A stretch of DNA of 64,000 nucleotides. Origin: Streptomyces shenzhenensis (lineage in GTDB: Bacteria > Actinomycetota > Actinomycetes > Streptomycetales > Streptomycetaceae). Both the position numbers and the translations under genes were made by a program. Each line of letters begins with the position of its first letter. Position 1 is the first letter of the stretch. The notes beneath the pieces are model-generated. The model ran no database searches, was not told the DNA's origin, and saw nothing but the letters and a program-made list of their open reading frames with translations. The stretch is taken from the NCBI RefSeq assembly GCF_021462265.1, contig NZ_JAJONF010000047.1, positions 1 to 64,000 of the forward strand. Direction: 5' to 3'. Of this stretch, positions 32,884 to 40,657 are shown piece after piece.

Positions 32884-34755
32884 TCACAGATGCCGGCGGC
32901 GGTCGGCGACCTGCCGGTCGTACTCCGCACGGGCCTGTACGGCGGCCTCGCGGCCGGCGGTCTCGGCGACCGGCACGTCCCACCAGGCCTCGGCCCCGGG
33001 CGCGGTCGGCGCCGGGTCCGTCTCCACGTACACACACGTCGGCCGGTCGCTCGCGCGGGCCGCGGTGAGCGCCTCCCGCAGCTCCCGCACGGTCTTGGCG
33101 CGCAGTACCTCCATGCCCAGGCTGGCCGCGTTGGCGGCGAGGTCCACCGGCAGCGGGGCGCCGCCGAAGGTGCCGTCGGCACGGCGGAAGCGGTAGGCGG
33201 TGCCGAACCGCTCGCCGCCCACCGTCTCGGAGAGGCCGCCGATGGAGGCGTACCCGTGGTTCTGGATGAGCACCAGGTTGACGGGCAGGCCCTCCTGGAC
33301 GGCGGTGACGATCTCGGTCGGCATCATCAGGTAGGTGCCGTCACCGACCAGCGACCAGACCACCGTGTCCGGCGCCGCCTGCTGCGCGCCGATGCCGGCC
33401 GGGATCTCGTAGCCCATGCAGGAGTAGCCGTACTCCAGGTGGTACTGGCGCGGCGAGCGGGCCCGCCACAGCTTGTGCAGGTCGCCCGGGAGCGAGCCGG
33501 CCGCGTTGATGACAACGTCGTCATCGCCGACGACCGCGTCCAGGGCGCCGAGCACCTGGGTCTGCGTGGGGGCGGCGTCCTCGTCGTCCGCGCGGTAGGC
33601 CGCCTCGACGACGGCGTCCCAGCGCTCCTTGCCCGCCCGGTACTCGGCCTCGTAGGCCGCGCCCACCCGGTGCCCGGACAGAGCCTCGGTGAGGGCCGTG
33701 AGCCCGGCCCGCGCGTCGCAGACGACTGTCCCCGCGGCCAGCTTGTGGGCGTCGAAGGCGGTGATGTTCAGGTTCAGGAAGCGGACGTCCGGGTTCTGGA
33801 AGAGGGTGCCGGAGGCCGTGGTGAAGTCGGTGTACCGGGTGCCGACGCCGATCACCAGGTCGGCGGTGCGGGCCAGGTCGTCGGCGACGGCGGTCCCGGT
33901 GTGCCCGATCCCGCCCAGATCGGCCGGGTGGTCGTGGCGCAGTGAGCCCTTGCCCGCCTGGGTCGAGGCGACGGGGATGCCCGTGGCGTCCGCAAGGGCC
34001 CTCAGGGCGTCTTCCGCGCGACTGTGGTGGACTCCGCCGCCCGCCACGATCAACGGCCGCTGTGCGGCCCTCACGGCCCGTACCGCGTCCGTCAGCTCGG
34101 CCGGGTCGGGGGCCGGCCGCCGAACCCGCCAGACGCGCTCGGCGAAGAACTCCCCGGGCCAGTCGTACGCCTCCGCCTGGACGTCCTGGGGGAGGGCGAG
34201 GGTGACCGCGCCGGTCTCGGCCGGGTCGGCGAGCACCCGCATGGCGTTCAGCGCGGAGGGGATCAGTGCCTCGGGGCGGGTGATCCGGTCGAAGTAGCGG
34301 GAGACCGGGCGCAGGGTGTCGTTCACCGACACGTCGAACTCGGCCGGGTGCTCCAGCTGCTGCAGCAGCGGGTCGGGCGCGTGGCTCGCGAAGTAGTCGC
34401 CGGGGAGCAGCAGGACGGGCAGCCGGTTGATGGTGGCGAGGGCGGCGCCGGTCACCAGGTTGGTGGCGCCCGGGCCGATGGACGTGGTCACCGCCTGTGC
34501 CGAGAGCCGGTCCAGCTGGCGGGCGTGGCCGACCGCCGCGTGCACCATCGCCTGCTCGTTGCGGCCCTGGTGATAAGGCATGACGTCGCCGTACTCGAGG
34601 AGCGCCTGGCCGATCCCCGCCACGTTGCCGTGACCGAAGATGCCCCAGGTGCCGGCGATCAGCCGGTGCCGGACGCCGTCACGCTCGGTGTACTGGGCGG
34701 ACAGGAACCGCACCAGCGCCTGGGCGACGGTCAGGCGGATGGTCGGCTGGCTCAT
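32884..34755 (-). CDS. iolD: 3D-(3,5/4)-trihydroxycyclohexane-1,2-dione hydrolase
   Basis: A 623-residue thiamine-diphosphate enzyme, close to the usual 630-640 residues of IolD. It opens the ring in myo-inositol breakdown, giving 5-deoxy-glucuronate. The PYR domain carries GRNEQAMVHAA with the activating glutamate. The PP domain has GDGTYLMMPTEIV and N in IQNHGYAS, the ThDP/Mg motif. GYSCMGYEIPAGIG is characteristic. I chose ATG 34755, preceded by AATGAGGTCTCCC. A promoter lies upstream on the minus strand. The gene is divergent from the inositol importer, which strengthens the identification. Confidence 0.93.
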   Translation of the reverse strand: MSQPTIRLTVAQALVRFLSAQYTERDGVRHRLIAGTWGIFGHGNVAGIGQALLEYGDVMPYHQGRNEQAMVHAAVGHARQLDRLSAQAVTTSIGPGATNLVTGAALATINRLPVLLLPGDYFASHAPDPLLQQLEHPAEFDVSVNDTLRPVSRYFDRITRPEALIPSALNAMRVLADPAETGAVTLALPQDVQAEAYDWPGEFFAERVWRVRRPAPDPAELTDAVRAVRAAQRPLIVAGGGVHHSRAEDALRALADATGIPVASTQAGKGSLRHDHPADLGGIGHTGTAVADDLARTADLVIGVGTRYTDFTTASGTLFQNPDVRFLNLNITAFDAHKLAAGTVVCDARAGLTALTEALSGHRVGAAYEAEYRAGKERWDAVVEAAYRADDEDAAPTQTQVLGALDAVVGDDDVVINAAGSLPGDLHKLWRARSPRQYHLEYGYSCMGYEIPAGIGAQQAAPDTVVWSLVGDGTYLMMPTEIVTAVQEGLPVNLVLIQNHGYASIGGLSETVGGERFGTAYRFRRADGTFGGAPLPVDLAANAASLGMEVLRAKTVRELREALTAARASDRPTCVYVETDPAPTAPGAEAWWDVPVAETAGREAAVQARAEYDRQVADRRRHL

Positions 34756-34884
34756 GGGAGACCTCATTCGGACGGGACTGGACGGGGCGGGACGGTGCCG
34801 GTGGGGAGGGACGGGCGGGCGTCGACGGGCGGGGCCAGGGGTACGTCCGGTGGGAGCGGGTAGGACGTGGGCGGACGCCCCTCA

Positions 34885-34914
34885 GGTGTAGATCGGGGCA
34901 GGTCATGCTGTCAA
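34885..34914 (-). promoter_or_regulatory. iolD promoter
   Basis: On the minus strand TTGACA (34914-34909) and TACACC (34890-34885) are 18 bp apart, 130 bp upstream of the iolD start. The region is markedly A+T-richer than its surroundings. Confidence 0.55.
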
Positions 34915-34917
34915 TGG

Positions 34918-34963
34918 TTTGTACTTACATTCGGACCTGTGAGTGAAATGATGTCTTAACAAA
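34918..34963. promoter_or_regulatory. spaced inverted repeat between divergent iol promoters
   Basis: TTTGT-N4-ACAT (34918-34930) is mirrored by ATGT-N4-ACAAA (34951-34963), 20 bp apart. It lies exactly between the -35 boxes of the two divergent promoters, an ideal place for a repressor of both. The nearby GntR or LacI regulators are candidates. Confidence 0.45.
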
Positions 34964-34966
34964 GTA

Positions 34967-34995
34967 TTGACAGCGGGCCGTACAGGGACTTGTAT
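34967..34995 (+). promoter_or_regulatory. promoter of inositol importer operon
   Basis: TTGACA (34967-34972) and TTGTAT (34990-34995) are separated by 17 bp. The start codon of the binding-protein gene is 105 bp downstream, leaving room for a leader. Confidence 0.6.
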
Positions 34996-35099
34996 CCCGT
35001 CCCAGCGCACAGCAGTGACCCGGACCACTCTGCCGGTCCGGGTCCGCGGATCGTCCTGATCCGTTCCTTTCGCCCGCAGCACAGTGAGGTGCAGGAAAG

Positions 35100-36119
35100 A
35101 TGGACCGTTCTTCCCACTCCCGTTCGCGCCGGCTGGCCCCGATCGTGGCCGTCGCCGCGGCGGCAGCCCTGACCCTCGCCGGCTGCTCCAGCAGCTCCGG
35201 GGGGAAGAAGTCCGAAGAGGGAGGAGCGGCAGCCTCGGCGGGCAAGGCGTCCACCCCCCGCATGACGGTCGCGCTGGTCACCCACCAGTCGCCGGGCGAC
35301 ACCTTCTGGGACATCGTCCGCAAGGGCGCCCAGGCCGCCGCCGACAAGGACAACATCAAGCTCGTCTACTCCGCCGACCCGAACGCGGGCAACCAGGCCA
35401 ACCTGGTGCAGAACGCGATCGACCAGAAGGTCGACGGGATCGCCGTCACCCTCGCCAAGCCGGACGCCATGAAGGACGTCGTCGGCAAGGCCGACGCCGC
35501 GAAGATCCCGATCGTCGGCCTCAACTCCGGTCTGAGCGACTGGAAGAAGCTCGGTCTGCTGGAGTTCTTCGGCCAGGACGAGACGGTCGCGGGCGAGGCG
35601 CTCGGCAACCGGCTGAACTCCGAGGGCGCGAAGAAGGTCGTCTGTGTCATCCAGGAGCAGGGCAACGTCGGTCTCACCCAGCGCTGCGACGGAGTGAAGA
35701 AGACGTTCTCGGGGACGACGGAGACCCTGTACGTCGACGGCACGTCCCCGACCGCGGTCAAGTCGACGATCACCGCCAAGCTCACGCAGGACAAGGCCAT
35801 CGACCACGTGGTCACGCTCGGCGCCCCGATCGCGCTGATCGCCGGCCAGTCGGTGTCCGACGCGGGCAGCAAGGCGAAGGTCGCCACCTTCGACCTCAAC
35901 AAGGACCTGACCACCGCGATCAGCAAGGGGACCATCGAGTTCGCCGTGGACCAGCAGCCCTACCTCCAGGGCTACCTGGCGATCGACTCGCTGTGGCTCT
36001 ACAAGAACAACGGCAACTACATGGGCGGAGGCGAGCAGCCGGTCCTGACCGGCCCGGCCTTCGTCGACAAGTCCAACGTCGACAAGGTCGCCGCGTTCGC
36101 CGCGAAGGGCACCCGGTGA
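35100..36119 (+). CDS. ribose/inositol-type ABC substrate-binding lipoprotein
   Basis: A 339-residue periplasmic-binding-protein type I fold protein. The Sec signal ends in the lipobox TLAGC, so it is a lipoprotein. TPRMTVALVTHQSPGDTFWD starts the mature domain; VDGIAVTLAKPDA and AIDHVVTLGAP are typical hinge-region segments of sugar-binding proteins of the RbsB family. ATG 35100 follows AGGAAAG. Divergent from iolD and followed by permease, ATPase and an IolE-like gene, it most likely binds myo-inositol or a related cyclitol. Confidence 0.92.
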   Translation: MDRSSHSRSRRLAPIVAVAAAAALTLAGCSSSSGGKKSEEGGAAASAGKASTPRMTVALVTHQSPGDTFWDIVRKGAQAAADKDNIKLVYSADPNAGNQANLVQNAIDQKVDGIAVTLAKPDAMKDVVGKADAAKIPIVGLNSGLSDWKKLGLLEFFGQDETVAGEALGNRLNSEGAKKVVCVIQEQGNVGLTQRCDGVKKTFSGTTETLYVDGTSPTAVKSTITAKLTQDKAIDHVVTLGAPIALIAGQSVSDAGSKAKVATFDLNKDLTTAISKGTIEFAVDQQPYLQGYLAIDSLWLYKNNGNYMGGGEQPVLTGPAFVDKSNVDKVAAFAAKGTR

Positions 36120-37195
36120 TCGGTATGAGTCAGCAGGCACAGCCGGCGGTGGCGACACCGCCGGCCCCTGGCCCGAAGGAGAAGGACGGCCGGACCGCAC
36201 AGCGCCCCCTGGCGCTGCGGATCCTGGCCCGTCCGGACGTCGGCGTCTTCCTGGGCGCCGTCGCGGTCTACGTCTTCTTCCTGGTCGCCGCGCCGCCGGT
36301 GCGCGAGGCCGGCTCGATGGCGAACATCCTCTACCAGTCGTCGACCATCGGCATCATGGCCCTGCCGGTCGCGCTGCTGATGATCGGCGGGGAGTTCGAC
36401 CTCTCCGCCGGTGTCGCGGTCATCACCTCGGCGCTCACCGCGGCCATGCTCAGCTACCAGCTGACCCTCAACGTGTGGGCGGGCGTGATCGTCGCGCTCG
36501 TCGTGTCGCTGGCCATCGGATTCCTCAACGGCTGGCTGGTGGTCAGGACCGGACTGCCCAGCTTCCTCATCACCCTGGGCAGCTTCCTGATCCTCCAGGG
36601 CGTGAACCTCGCCGTGACCAAGCTGGTCACCGGCAACGTCGCCACCGACGACATCAGCAACATGGACGGCTTCGACCAGGCCAAGGCCGTCTTCGCCTCC
36701 TCCTTCGACATCGGGGGCGTCCAGGTCAAGATCACCATCTTCTGGTGGCTGTTCTTCGCCGCCATCGCCACCTGGGTGCTGCTGCGCACCAGGTACGGCA
36801 ACTGGACCTTCGCGGTCGGCGGCAACAAGGACAGTGCCCGCGCGGTCGGCGTCCCGGTGAACTTCACCAAGATCTCGCTGTTCATGCTGGTCGGCTTCGG
36901 CGCCTGGTTCGTCGGCATGCACCAGCTGTTCTCCTTCAACACCGTGCAGTCCGGCGAGGGCGTGGGCCAGGAGCTGATCTACATCTCCGCCGCGGTCATC
37001 GGCGGCTGCCTCCTGACCGGTGGCGCCGGCAGCGCGATCGGGCCGGTCTTCGGCGCCTTCATGTTCGGCATGGTCCAGCAGGGCATCGTCTACGCGGGCT
37101 GGAACCCCGACTGGTTCAAGGCCTTCCTCGGCGTCATGCTCCTCGGCGCCGTGATGATCAACCTGTGGGTCCAGCGGACCGCGACCAGGAGGTGA
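36116..37195 (+). CDS. ribose-type ABC permease (inositol)
   Basis: A 359-residue permease of the RbsC/XylH family with about ten predicted membrane segments. MIGGEFDLSAGVAV is the conserved segment of the family, as is GGNKDSARAVGVPV. The GTG at 36116 overlaps the binding-protein stop (GTGA) with AAGGG just before; ATG 36125 is an alternative. It forms the membrane channel of the importer as a homodimer. Confidence 0.92.
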   Translation: MIGMSQQAQPAVATPPAPGPKEKDGRTAQRPLALRILARPDVGVFLGAVAVYVFFLVAAPPVREAGSMANILYQSSTIGIMALPVALLMIGGEFDLSAGVAVITSALTAAMLSYQLTLNVWAGVIVALVVSLAIGFLNGWLVVRTGLPSFLITLGSFLILQGVNLAVTKLVTGNVATDDISNMDGFDQAKAVFASSFDIGGVQVKITIFWWLFFAAIATWVLLRTRYGNWTFAVGGNKDSARAVGVPVNFTKISLFMLVGFGAWFVGMHQLFSFNTVQSGEGVGQELIYISAAVIGGCLLTGGAGSAIGPVFGAFMFGMVQQGIVYAGWNPDWFKAFLGVMLLGAVMINLWVQRTATRR

Positions 37196-37199
37196 CCCG

Positions 37200-38111
37200 A
37201 TGACAGACAACCGAACCGGAACCCACGGCGCCGTCCTCCAGGACGACGCGTCCACCGACGGCGCCCCGATCGTCGAACTGCGCGGCGCGGGCAAGTCGTA
37301 CGGCAACATCCGCGCCCTGCACGGGGTCGACCTCAAGGTCTTCCCCGACCAGGTGACCTGCGTGCTCGGCGACAACGGCGCCGGCAAGTCCACCCTCATC
37401 AAGATCATCTCGGGGTTGCACCAGCACACCGAGGGCGACTTCCTCGTCGACGGCGCCCCGGTGCGGTTCAGCACTCCGCGTGAGGCGTTGGACAAGGGCA
37501 TCGCGACCGTCTACCAGGACCTGGCGACCGTCCCGCTGATGCCGGTGTGGCGGAACTTCTTCCTCGGCTCCGAGATGACCAAGGGTCCCTGGCCCGTGCG
37601 CCGGCTCGACATCGCGAGGATGAAGGAGACCGCCGACCGCGAACTGCGCAACATGGGCATCGTCCTGGACGACCTGGACCAGCCCATCGGCACCCTCTCC
37701 GGCGGGCAGCGCCAGTGCGTGGCCATCGCCCGCGCCGTCTACTTCGGCGCCCGCGTGCTCATCCTGGACGAGCCGACCGCCGCCCTCGGCGTCAAGCAGT
37801 CCGGAGTGGTCCTGAAGTACATCGCCGCCGCCCGCGAACGCGGCCTCGGCGTCATCTTCATCACCCACAACCCCCACCACGCGTACATGGTCGGCGACCA
37901 CTTCAGCGTCCTGCGCCTCGGCACCCTGGAGCTCTCCGCCGAACGCAGCGACATCACCCTGGAGGAACTCACCAACCACATGGCCGGCGGCGCCGAACTC
38001 GCGGCCCTCAAGCACGAGCTGTCCCAGGTCCGTGGTGTCGACACCGAGGAGCTTCCCGGGGAGGAAGACCTCACCGCACCCGTCGCGACCGGCCCGGAAG
38101 GGAAGTCCTGA
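37200..38111 (+). CDS. ABC transporter ATPase (inositol importer)
   Basis: A 303-residue single ATPase domain. Walker A GDNGAGKST (residues 57-65), Q-loop VYQDL, signature LSGGQRQ, Walker B VLILDEPTAAL and the switch histidine ITHN are all intact. Ribose-family importers usually have two fused ATPase domains; this one is a half-size FrcA-like form acting as a dimer. The C-terminal 45 residues are an acidic extension. ATG 37200 lies 4 bp after the permease stop, within the operon. Confidence 0.93.
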   Translation: MTDNRTGTHGAVLQDDASTDGAPIVELRGAGKSYGNIRALHGVDLKVFPDQVTCVLGDNGAGKSTLIKIISGLHQHTEGDFLVDGAPVRFSTPREALDKGIATVYQDLATVPLMPVWRNFFLGSEMTKGPWPVRRLDIARMKETADRELRNMGIVLDDLDQPIGTLSGGQRQCVAIARAVYFGARVLILDEPTAALGVKQSGVVLKYIAAARERGLGVIFITHNPHHAYMVGDHFSVLRLGTLELSAERSDITLEELTNHMAGGAELAALKHELSQVRGVDTEELPGEEDLTAPVATGPEGKS

Positions 38112-38116
38112 CACCC

Positions 38117-39019
38117 ATGACCCGCGCCCTCGACCGCATCCGGGTGGGCTCGGCCCCCGACTCCTGGGGCGTCTGGTTCCCGGACGACCCCCGGCAGGTC
38201 CCCTGGGAACGCTTCCTCGACGAGGTCGCCGAGGCCGGCTACTCCTGGATCGAACTCGGCCCCTACGGCTACCTCCCCACCGACCCGGCCCGCCTCGCCG
38301 ACGAGATCGCGAGGCGGCACCTGTCGGTCTCGGCGGGCACGGTCTTCACGGGTCTGCACCGCGGCCCCGCCGTCTGGGAGCCGACCTGGGAGCACGTCAG
38401 CCAGGTCGCCGCGCTCACCCAGGCGACGGGCGCTCGGCACCTGGTGGTCATCCCCTCCTTCTGGCGGGACGACAGGACCGCCGAGATCCTGGAGCCGCCG
38501 GAGCTGACCGGCGAGCAGTGGGCCCACCTGACCAAGGGCATGGAACGGCTCGGCCACGAGGTGAAGGAGGCGTACGGCCTGGACCTCGTCGTCCATCCGC
38601 ACGCCGACACCCACATCGACACCGAGGAGCACGTCGAGCACTTCCTCGACTCGACCGACACGGACCTGGTCAACCTCTGCCTGGACACCGGTCACTACGC
38701 CTACTGCGGCGGCGACAGCGTCAAGCTGATCGAGACCTACGGCGAGCGGATCGGCTACCTCCACCTCAAACAGGTGGACCCGGCGGTCCTGGCCGACGTC
38801 CAGGCCAAGGGCACCCCGTTCGGACCGGCCGTGGCCCAGGGCGTGATGTGCGAACCGCCGGCGGGCGTACCGGAGCTGGAGCCGGTGCTGGCGGCGGCGC
38901 AGAGGCTGGGCGTGGACCTGTTCGCGATCGTCGAGCAGGACATGTATCCCTGCGAGCCGGACAAGCCGCTGCCCATCGCGGTGCGCACCCGGAAGTTCCT
39001 GCGGTCCTGCGGCGCCTGA
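38117..39019 (+). CDS. IolE-type sugar isomerase/dehydratase
   Basis: A 300-residue xylose-isomerase-like TIM barrel. It opens with IRVGSAPDSWGVWFPDDP and continues with WIELGPYGYLPTDP, the pattern of 2-keto-myo-inositol dehydratase (IolE). Metal-binding residues are suggested by HPHADTHIDT, CLDTGHYAYCGGD and LHLKQV. In the pathway IolE acts after inositol dehydrogenase and before IolD. Related proteins (IolH, IolI) share the fold, so the precise step is likely rather than certain. ATG 38117 lies 5 bp after the ATPase stop; a strong terminator follows 44 bp after the gene. Confidence 0.85.
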   Translation: MTRALDRIRVGSAPDSWGVWFPDDPRQVPWERFLDEVAEAGYSWIELGPYGYLPTDPARLADEIARRHLSVSAGTVFTGLHRGPAVWEPTWEHVSQVAALTQATGARHLVVIPSFWRDDRTAEILEPPELTGEQWAHLTKGMERLGHEVKEAYGLDLVVHPHADTHIDTEEHVEHFLDSTDTDLVNLCLDTGHYAYCGGDSVKLIETYGERIGYLHLKQVDPAVLADVQAKGTPFGPAVAQGVMCEPPAGVPELEPVLAAAQRLGVDLFAIVEQDMYPCEPDKPLPIAVRTRKFLRSCGA

Positions 39020-39062
39020 CAGCCGCATCCCGGGTACCGGGCGGAGAGATCCGCGCGGTACC

Positions 39063-39102
39063 GCGCGCCCCGGCGGGTTCGGGAACACCCGCCGGGGCGC
39101 GC
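39063..39102 (+). terminator. terminator of inositol operon
   Basis: A 16-bp perfect stem (GCGCGCCCCGGCGGGT at 39063-39078 with its complement at 39087-39102) around an 8-base loop. It lies between the IolE-type gene and a small separate gene. No T-run follows, as is common in this genus. Confidence 0.75.
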
Positions 39103-39151
39103 GCGTTCTGCGGGTGACGAGGTGTGTGCCCGCTGGACGGGGAGGACGAGC

Positions 39152-39322
39152 ATGAGCCACGACGTGACCACGGCCGAGGCCGTGACGCGCAAGGAGCGCT
39201 TCGGCGCGCTGCCCGAGCGGATACGCCTGGAGGACATGGTGGAGACCAGGCAGGCGATACCGCACGACCCGGACCGGGACGCCTACGACCCGGACGAGGT
39301 CGCGGTGCGTTACGGCCTCTGA
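39152..39322 (+). CDS. small conserved-looking hypothetical protein
   Basis: A 56-residue acidic/basic soluble protein (RKERFGALPERIRLEDMVE, then DPDRDAYDPDEVAVRYGL). The segment FGALPERIRLEDM reminds me of short hypothetical proteins common in Streptomyces, but I cannot name a function. ATG 39152 has the strong ribosome site GGGGAGGACGAG. Codon use is normal for the genome. It stands alone between two strong terminators. Confidence 0.65.
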   Translation: MSHDVTTAEAVTRKERFGALPERIRLEDMVETRQAIPHDPDRDAYDPDEVAVRYGL

Positions 39323-39341
39323 GCCGCCACCGGGAGGCGGA

Positions 39342-39375
39342 CCGAGCCGGACGAGCGGGTGCTCGTCCGGCTCGG
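39342..39375. terminator. bidirectional terminator
   Basis: A 15-bp perfect stem (39342-39356 with 39361-39375; core CGAGCCGGACGAGC) around the loop GGGT. It lies between the small plus-strand gene and the convergent end of iolG, and could stop both transcripts. Confidence 0.8.
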
Positions 39376-39562
39376 CGCCCGCGGCGGACGGACCGGGCCC
39401 GGCGTCCGGTGGCGGACCGGCCGGGTCCGCCGCGCGCCGGGGCGAGGGCGCGCTCCCGGGAGGATCGTGGACGGACCGCGGGGCGCCTCCCGGACATGGC
39501 GGCGGGGCGGGCCGGGGGCCGCGTGCCCGGCCCCTGTGCCCGCCCCGCCGCCGTGCGCGGTG

Positions 39563-40567
39563 TCAGGCTCCGCGCACCTCTGCGATCGTCACCGGACGGT
39601 GCTCGTGCAGAGACAGGGTGCAGGCATCGGCGATCCAGCCGGCCTCCAGGGCGTCCTCGATCGTGCAGGGGGAGGGCCGGGTACCGGCCACGACCTCGGT
39701 GAACGCGGTGAGTTCGGCGCGGTAGGCCGCCGTGAACCGGTCCATGAAGAAGTCGTGCGGGGGGCCCGCCGGGAAGGTCACGCCGGGCTCGACCGAGCGC
39801 AGCGGAAGCTTGTCCTCCAGGCCGACGGCGATGGAGTCCGCGAAGCCGTGCAGCTCCATCCGGACGTCGTAACCCCGGGCGTTGTGCCGGGAGTTGGAGA
39901 CCACCGCGAGGGTGCCGTCGTCCAGGGTGAGGATCGCGCCGGTGGTGTCGGCGTCGCCGGCCTCCCGGATGTAGTCGGCGCCCCGGTTGCCGCCGGCCGC
40001 GTACACCTCGGTGACCTCACGGCCGGTCACCCAGCGGATGATGTCGAAGTCGTGCACCGAGCAGTCCCGGAAGATCCCGCCGGACGCGGCGATGTACGCG
40101 GCCGGCGGCGGGGCCGGGTCCAGCGTGGTGGAGCGCACCGTGTGCAGCTTGCCCAGCTCGCCCGACCGGACGGCGGCCCGGGCGGCGACGAAGCCCGCGT
40201 CGAAGCGGCGGTTGTAGCCGATCTGGATCGGCACGCCGCTGTCCCGCACGGCCTTGAGGACCTCGACGCCCTCGGTCATCGTCCTGGCGACCGGCTTCTC
40301 GCAGAAGACCGGGACACCGGCCTCGACACCGGCCAGGATCAGCGCCGGGTGGGCGTCGGTGGCGGCGGCCACCACGATGCCGTCCACGCCTGCGGCCAGC
40401 AGCGCCTGGGGCGAGTCCACGACCTCGGCACCGAACTTCTCGGCGGCGGACTTGGCCGCGTCCGCGAACGGATCGGTGAAGACGAGCGACTCGACGGCAT
40501 CGAGCCCGAAGAGGGTCTCGGCGTGAAAGGCGCCGATACGGCCGAGGCCGAGGATTCCGATACGCAT
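39563..40567 (-). CDS. iolG: Gfo/Idh/MocA dehydrogenase, inositol 2-dehydrogenase
   Basis: A 334-residue NAD-dependent dehydrogenase. GILGLGRIGAFHAE binds the nucleotide, EKPVARTM carries the catalytic lysine, and CSVHDFDIIRWVTG the aspartate/histidine pair. The whole-protein pattern (GYNRRFDAGF, LDPAPPPAAYI, GGNRGADYI) fits bacterial inositol 2-dehydrogenase, the first step of myo-inositol oxidation. The neighbouring inositol importer and iolD support this; scyllo-inositol or another cyclitol is possible. ATG 40567 has AAGGAG upstream, just after the inverted copy of the intergenic repeat. It lies downstream of the phytanoyl-CoA-dioxygenase-like gene. Confidence 0.9.
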   Translation of the reverse strand: MRIGILGLGRIGAFHAETLFGLDAVESLVFTDPFADAAKSAAEKFGAEVVDSPQALLAAGVDGIVVAAATDAHPALILAGVEAGVPVFCEKPVARTMTEGVEVLKAVRDSGVPIQIGYNRRFDAGFVAARAAVRSGELGKLHTVRSTTLDPAPPPAAYIAASGGIFRDCSVHDFDIIRWVTGREVTEVYAAGGNRGADYIREAGDADTTGAILTLDDGTLAVVSNSRHNARGYDVRMELHGFADSIAVGLEDKLPLRSVEPGVTFPAGPPHDFFMDRFTAAYRAELTAFTEVVAGTRPSPCTIEDALEAGWIADACTLSLHEHRPVTIAEVRGA

Positions 40568-40591
40568 GGGTGTAACTCCTTGATGTGTAAC

Positions 40592-40633
40592 GCGCCCCGA
40601 AGGGCGCGAGGAACTGCGCGAGCAGCCACGACG
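40592..40633 (-). repeat. Streptomyces-type intergenic repeat, copy 2
   Basis: The inverted second copy of the 23346-23388 element, with hairpin CGCGCCC-CGAA-GGGCGCG (40591-40608) and the shared CGTCGTGGCTG and TCGCGCAGTTCC on the minus strand. It sits between the dioxygenase-like gene and iolG and ends 25 bp before the iolG start, so it is inside the transcript if the two genes are co-transcribed. Confidence 0.7.
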
Positions 40634-40657
40634 AAGCCGCGGACGGCCTACGGCCCG

